Notes under the pieces: model-generated | Told to the model about the DNA's origin: nothing | The model's database searches: none | Seen by the model: the letters and a program-made list of their open reading frames with translations, nothing else | Origin: Clostridia bacterium | Lineage (GTDB): Bacteria > Bacillota_A > Clostridia > Christensenellales > CAG-138 | Assembly: GCA_017394605.1 (NCBI GenBank) | Contig: JAFPXU010000031.1 | Location: 1 to 34,483 of the forward strand | Reading direction: 5' to 3' | Length of the DNA stretch: 34,483 nucleotides | Part shown: piece by piece, positions 30,918 through 34,483 of the stretch | How positions within the stretch are numbered: the first letter of the stretch is position 1 | How the letters are laid out: each line of letters starts with the position of its first letter | Translations under genes and position numbers: made by a program

Positions 30918-31706
30918 ATGAAAATGCACAATACGATTCAGAAACTCGCGGCGTTCATCCTTGCCGCTGCTATGATACTGGCGCTCGCGGCCTGCAGCGC
31001 ACCGAAAACAACATCCGAGATTCCTGTATACAAGGCGCTGACGAACGCAACATTTCCTCCGTTTGATACCATCGACGAGACAACCGGCGAGATCGTCGGA
31101 TTTGACATGGATCTGATCGCTGCAATCGGCGAGGACCAGGGATTCAAAGTAGAATTTGTGGATATGGCATTCGAAGCACTGATTCCCGCCATCGAGAGCG
31201 GCAACGGAGATATCATTGCTGCCGGCATGTGGTCCGGTGACCCGGAACGTCAGGCGCGGGTCGATTTTTCGGAAGCTTACTGGGTAGGCGGTTCCGCTCT
31301 GCTCGTAAAAACGGATAACGAAACGATCACCGGGATAGATTCCCTGAATACGGATATAAAGGTGGCGACTCAGATCGCTACAAACTACGCCGATGACCTG
31401 CAGGCCATGTACGAAGACGGAAAGGTCGGCGAGGTGGTGATCCTGGACGGATTCGACACCTGCGTGCTGCAGCTGCTCAACGGGGATGTTGATGCGGTGA
31501 TGGCGGGCGTTGATATCGTGACTGCCTACATGAAGAAGAATCCGGACAAGCTTAAGGTAGTAGGCGATGCGGCGGTCTACGAGGAACTGGGCTTCGCTGT
31601 TCACAAGGGGAATACGGAGCTTCTGAACAAGATCAATGCGGGATTAAAAAATCTGAAAGAAAACGGTAAATATGACGAGCTGCTCAAGAAGTGGGAGCTG
31701 ATGTGA
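30918..31706 (+). CDS. polar amino acid ABC transporter substrate-binding lipoprotein
   Basis: A 262-residue family 3 solute-binding protein. The signal peptide ends in Leu-Ala-Ala-Cys with lipid Cys26. Binding-site segments include 'ttgeivgfdmdliaaig', 'piiesgngdiiaagm'-like sequence and 'rqarvdfseayw', whose Arg binds the amino acid carboxylate. AAGGAG lies 6 nt before the ATG. It lies 33 bp after the M20 gene. Ligand is a polar or basic amino acid; arginine or ornithine is suggested only by the upstream operator-like sites. Confidence 0.93.
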   Translation: MKMHNTIQKLAAFILAAAMILALAACSAPKTTSEIPVYKALTNATFPPFDTIDETTGEIVGFDMDLIAAIGEDQGFKVEFVDMAFEALIPAIESGNGDIIAAGMWSGDPERQARVDFSEAYWVGGSALLVKTDNETITGIDSLNTDIKVATQIATNYADDLQAMYEDGKVGEVVILDGFDTCVLQLLNGDVDAVMAGVDIVTAYMKKNPDKLKVVGDAAVYEELGFAVHKGNTELLNKINAGLKNLKENGKYDELLKKWELM

Positions 31707-31740
31707 CAGCTAAGCGATAATAAGGATAGATACAGGGATT

Positions 31741-31757
31741 GCGCGCCTTCGGCGCGC
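31741..31757 (+). terminator. intercistronic GC hairpin between binding-protein and permease genes
   Basis: GCGCGCC (31741-31747) and GGCGCGC (31751-31757) form a perfect stem around a TTC loop, extendable by GAT/ATC pairs outside. No T tract follows, so it probably protects or processes the upstream mRNA rather than ends transcription. Confidence 0.5.
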
Positions 31758-31796
31758 GATCTCGTATGACTGAATCAAAAACAAGGAGTTTGTTCC

Positions 31797-32486
31797 ATGC
31801 TGCTTTATCTCAAGGGCATACAGGTGGCGCTGCAGGGCGTCGGGGCGACACTTGGCGTTACCGCTATTGCGCTGGTCATAGGAATCCTGTTCGGGTTGCT
31901 GCTTGCGCTGATGAAGATGTCCTCCAACATCATATTAAAGACGATTTCTACCGTGTATATCGAAGTCATACGCGGAGCTCCGCTGATTGTACAGGCGCTG
32001 ATCATGGCCTATGGTGTGCCGCAGTTGCTTCAGACCCATGGCATACAGTTCAAGTGGCCGTATTTGGTCATCCCGGCAATTATCGTGTGCGGAGGCAACA
32101 GCGCCGCCTATGTTGCGGAAGTCATACGGAGCGGTATTCAAGCGGTCCCGAAGGGGCAGATGGAGGCGGCAAGAGCGATCGGTATGAGCCGTCGCAAGGC
32201 TATGCGGCTCATCATTATTCCGCAAGCGCTGAAAATCGTTCTGCCGACTTTCGGAAACGAGTTCGTCAGCCTGATCAAGGAGACTTCGGTATTGTCATAT
32301 GTAGGTGTTGTGGAGATTCTGCGGCGCGGAGCGCTCTGGAATGCAGCAACATTCAACACGTTCGAGGCATACGTGGGCGTAGCGGTGGTATACTTGCTGC
32401 TGACGGTTCCTACATCCAATCTCATTAGGGCACTGGAGAAGAAGATGGCTACGGATAAGCCCGCGGCAAAGGAGGGCGCAGCATGA
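31797..32486 (+). CDS. polar amino acid ABC transporter permease (HisM/GlnP type)
   Basis: A 229-residue membrane protein with about five helices; a single permease of this class normally forms a homodimer. The N-terminal '[24 protein letters not shown]' helix, '[15 protein letters not shown]' and the cytoplasmic EAA loop '[28 protein letters not shown]' are diagnostic of the His/Glu/Gln/Arg family. AAGGAG lies 8 nt upstream. It overlaps the ATPase gene by 4 bp. Confidence 0.95.
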   Translation: MLLYLKGIQVALQGVGATLGVTAIALVIGILFGLLLALMKMSSNIILKTISTVYIEVIRGAPLIVQALIMAYGVPQLLQTHGIQFKWPYLVIPAIIVCGGNSAAYVAEVIRSGIQAVPKGQMEAARAIGMSRRKAMRLIIIPQALKIVLPTFGNEFVSLIKETSVLSYVGVVEILRRGALWNAATFNTFEAYVGVAVVYLLLTVPTSNLIRALEKKMATDKPAAKEGAA

Positions 32487-33208
32487 AGCCAATCATCGAA
32501 GTAAAGGGGCTGCACAAGTATTTCGGCCGGTTGCATGTTCTGAAGGGCGTTACCGAAACTATCGGCGAGAATGAAGTCGTGTGCATCATCGGACCGTCCG
32601 GATCAGGCAAGAGTACATTTCTGCGTTGCCTGAACCGCCTGGAGGTACCTACAGAGGGCGAGATTCTGGTGGAAGGCGTTCCGTTGACGGCTGAAAACGA
32701 GAACAGTATCCGTACAGAAATGGGTATGGTGTTCCAGAATTTCAATCTGTTTCCTCATATCTCTGTACTGAACAACGTGTCCATTGGTCCAAGGGAAGTA
32801 AGAGGAATACCTGCCGATCAGGCAAACAAGGCGGCAATGGAACTGCTGGAGCGGGTGGGGCTTGCGGATAAAGCGCACGTTTATCCTTCCGCTCTTTCAG
32901 GCGGACAGCAGCAGCGTGTTGCCATTGCGCGGGCGCTTGCCATGCAGCCGCGCATCATCCTGTTTGACGAGCCGACGTCAGCGCTGGACCCGGAGATGGT
33001 TGGAGAGGTACTGGATGTCATGCGCGGACTCACACACGGCGGAATGACGCTGGTGATTGTTACTCACGAGATGGGGTTTGCGCGGGAGGCGGCGGACAGA
33101 GTGCTGTTCATGGACGACGGAATTGTTGTGGAACAGGGAACTCCGAATGAGATATTCCGCCATGCAAAAGAGGAGAGGACGAGGTTATTTCTCAGCAAGG
33201 TGCTTTAG
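32483..33208 (+). CDS. polar amino acid ABC transporter ATP-binding protein (GlnQ/HisP type)
   Basis: A 241-residue ABC ATPase. Walker A is Gly-Pro-Ser-Gly-Ser-Gly-Lys-Ser-Thr at 37-45, the Q loop '[18 protein letters not shown]', the signature [10 protein letters not shown], Walker B '[14 protein letters not shown]' and the switch His in 'vthemgfa'. All match the GlnQ family, and the length is standard. It is the last gene of the operon. Confidence 0.96.
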   Translation: MKPIIEVKGLHKYFGRLHVLKGVTETIGENEVVCIIGPSGSGKSTFLRCLNRLEVPTEGEILVEGVPLTAENENSIRTEMGMVFQNFNLFPHISVLNNVSIGPREVRGIPADQANKAAMELLERVGLADKAHVYPSALSGGQQQRVAIARALAMQPRIILFDEPTSALDPEMVGEVLDVMRGLTHGGMTLVIVTHEMGFAREAADRVLFMDDGIVVEQGTPNEIFRHAKEERTRLFLSKVL

Positions 33209-33322
33209 TGGTTGCAGGAAAGCAGTTTGTTCCGAGGCATTCAAACAGCAGAGACTGCAGGCTGGAGCAAAACAATTGGAGAGATGTAAATACAACCGAA
33301 TAATAGCATTTTGTTTTTGAGG

Positions 33323-33344
33323 AGAGCGGATTATCCGCTCTTTT
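33323..33344 (+). terminator. terminator of the amino acid importer operon
   Basis: AGAGCGGA (33323-33330) pairs perfectly with TCCGCTCT (33334-33341) around TTA, then TTT. The rest of 33209-33504 shows no gene or other clear feature. Confidence 0.75.
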
Positions 33345-33504
33345 CCGCTTATTATACATTACAGCAGCGTGTCCATTATCAAAACAGGGTATTCTGACAT
33401 GTATACCGACAGACGAATCCGCTTGTTATGAAAAAAACGCATTTGCTCATACAGCTATAAGAATCTGAATCAAAAAAAGATGTTTAATTTGAAAACCTGA
33501 TATA

Positions 33505-33533
33505 TTGCATGAAAAATTTGTTTATTTTAAGAT
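33505..33533 (+). promoter_or_regulatory. possible promoter of the small lipoprotein gene
   Basis: TTGCAT (33505-33510) and TAAGAT (33528-33533) are 17 bp apart in an A/T-rich setting. Both boxes are imperfect. Confidence 0.35.
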
Positions 33534-33570
33534 AAAAAAACGCATTAATCAAGGAGATATTTCTAGGAAA

Positions 33571-34167
33571 ATGAAAAAGATTCTCGTTCTTGCCCTCGCA
33601 GCAGTTCTGCTGATTGCCATGACAGCCTGCAAAGTTACCAACTACAGCACGTCTACCTCCACACTTACGACCAGCGTGACCGATGCTGAAGGCAATACCA
33701 AAACGAACACAGTCGAGGTTTCCTCCGGAACAGATGGCGTTCAGGTGAAAAATGAAACCACTACAGAAACGCCGGATGAAAAAGCCGAAAATGCGGTTCC
33801 GGAAGACTGGTATGACACATTCAGCGGAGGCGCAGAAGGGACCGATGCCGACGGTGAGGACATTTATTTCGCTTATGATGATCCGAACGACATCAAGTAT
33901 GCGATGCTGGTAACGGTCAGCCCGGACAAAACCGAGTGTCACGTGCGCAACGGGGAAGTGATCTGGAATGAAGAGACCGAATCATCGGCAATTTATGATA
34001 AGGACCTCGATGTCCTGATTCCGTTCGAGATTTCCGAATCGGATGAAGATGATACGTTCATCATGACGTTCCTGGTTGACAATGATGTTGTCACAATGCG
34101 TGTCGTTGAGCAGGATGTCATTATCAACGACATTCAGAGTGTCATGTCGAATTATACATTTGAATAA
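33571..34167 (+). CDS. small acidic lipoprotein, unknown function
   Basis: A 198-residue lipoprotein. The start at 33571 opens a signal peptide that ends Met-Thr-Ala-Cys, with lipid Cys20; AGGA lies close upstream. An in-frame ATG at 33505 lies in the putative promoter and is rejected. A Ser/Thr-rich stretch (about 22-75) follows the lipid site, then an acidic domain with 'edwydtfsgg' and strand-like segments from about 95 to the end. I do not recognise the family and no conserved enzyme motif is seen. It appears to be a single-gene unit with a hairpin after it. Confidence 0.8.
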   Translation: MKKILVLALAAVLLIAMTACKVTNYSTSTSTLTTSVTDAEGNTKTNTVEVSSGTDGVQVKNETTTETPDEKAENAVPEDWYDTFSGGAEGTDADGEDIYFAYDDPNDIKYAMLVTVSPDKTECHVRNGEVIWNEETESSAIYDKDLDVLIPFEISESDEDDTFIMTFLVDNDVVTMRVVEQDVIINDIQSVMSNYTFE

Positions 34168-34185
34168 TAACACGCAGGTTTTATT

Positions 34186-34208
34186 CCGTCGCTTCAATGC
34201 GGCGGTAT
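34186..34208 (+). terminator. terminator-like hairpin after the lipoprotein gene
   Basis: CCGTCGC (34186-34192) pairs with GCGGCGG (34199-34205), including one T-G pair, around a 6-nt loop, followed by TATTTAT. Confidence 0.5.
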
Positions 34209-34224
34209 TTATGAAAAAGGAAAA

Positions 34225-34273
34225 GGGGCTGTCTCAAAAGCTAACGAAAAGAGCATTTGAGGCAGCTCTTTTC
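34225..34273. terminator. long hairpin, bidirectional terminator or element end
   Basis: GCTGTCTCAAAAGCT (34228-34242) pairs with AGCATTTGAGGCAGC (34252-34266) with one mismatch and one wobble; TCTTTTC follows on the plus strand, and CCCCTTTTCC on the minus strand. It may end transcription both ways. The GGGGCTGTCTCAAAA end also resembles the tips of some insertion sequences, but no partner repeat is seen in the window. Confidence 0.5.
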
Positions 34274-34399
34274 ATTTGTTCCCAAGTTCAGGAATAATTC
34301 AACTGTATTGGTTTTGCCCGGAAAGAATTGATTATTCAAGTTTGGCCAATTTTCGGGTACAGCAAACAAACCTCCGAGAGGCAGATCCGTGTTTTGCGT

Positions 34400-34483
34400 T
34401 CAGGCCGATTCCTTAATGTTTTCCGGAAGCAGGAGGGATTTGCCGAGACGGTCCCCCTGTATTCGGTAATGCAGTTTATTGAT
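34400..34483 (-). CDS. possible 3' end of an unidentified gene running off the window
   Basis: On the minus strand the last 84 bp read as 27 open codons and a stop (34400-34402), giving a plausible protein-like tail rich in Leu, Lys and Arg ('lhyriqgdrlgksll'). No start or family can be seen because the window ends. It could equally be a chance frame. The hairpin at 34225-34273 lies downstream in this direction and could terminate it. Confidence 0.25.
   Translation of the reverse strand: MNKLHYRIQGDRLGKSLLLPENIKESA

Noticed and set aside
34076..34297. 73-codon frame on the plus strand
   Set aside because: It overlaps the lipoprotein gene out of frame and covers two hairpins; no ribosome site.
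1..34483. CRISPR array, prophage or complete transposon
   Set aside because: No regularly spaced repeats, integrase, transposase or phage structural genes could be recognised.

Overview
The window looks like a chromosomal segment of an anaerobic Bacillota bacterium, probably a Clostridia lineage. The reasons are strong AGGAGG-type ribosome binding sites, many lipoproteins with Gram-positive style lipoboxes, an ECF (energy-coupling factor) module, a tRNA with encoded CCA, and no outer-membrane genes. Base composition is mixed, roughly half G+C by eye (not computed). No phage, plasmid, CRISPR or complete insertion sequence is visible.

Layout. (1) 70-4358 (+): a carbohydrate ABC importer (lipoprotein binding protein and two permeases, no ATPase) followed by a cytoplasmic GH5-type glycoside hydrolase. 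(2) 4514-8955 (-): a two-gene, translationally coupled unit of a 1127-residue MscS-type channel carrying two large predicted extracytoplasmic sensor regions and an orphan NMT1/NitT-type binding lipoprotein. No ABC permease or ATPase accompanies it. This is the most unusual locus here. (3) 9388-13198 (-): ecfA1-ecfA2-ecfT-truA-tadA, then tRNA-Ser(CGA) with its own promoter. (4) 13338-15738 (+), divergent from the ECF genes: an 8-oxoguanine-deaminase-like amidohydrolase coupled to a QueT-type ECF substrate component, then a Nudix hydrolase. The amidohydrolase promoter is placed so that its mRNA may be leaderless. (5) 15770-18923: a DUF4097-type lipoprotein (-) divergent from an envelope operon (polysaccharide deacetylase, cyclophilin lipoprotein, small membrane protein). 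(6) 19095-25761 (+): a molybdenum cluster, namely a nucleotidyltransferase-like/ModE-like HTH fusion, a MoeA-like protein with a Cys-rich tail, moaC, moaA, mogA/moaB, modA, modB and modC. A dyad resembling a ModE operator overlaps the first promoter. (7) 25934-29214: a secreted protein with a duplicated domain and an acidic Ala/Glu tail (+), then a GNAT acetyltransferase and a 5'-nucleotidase (-). (8) 29655-33208 (+): an M20 peptidase plus a polar amino acid ABC importer, behind a near-consensus promoter whose spacer is an ArgR-box-like dyad. (9) 33571-34483: a small acidic lipoprotein, two terminator-like hairpins and an unidentified reading-frame end at the right edge.

Functional themes. 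Three ABC importers carry a hairpin between the binding-protein gene and the permease genes, a usual way to make more binding protein than membrane subunits. The ECF module, QueT, TruA, TadA and tRNA-Ser put tRNA-modification functions side by side. The molybdenum cluster combines uptake, a partial cofactor pathway and a candidate dedicated regulator; moaD and moaE are not in the window.
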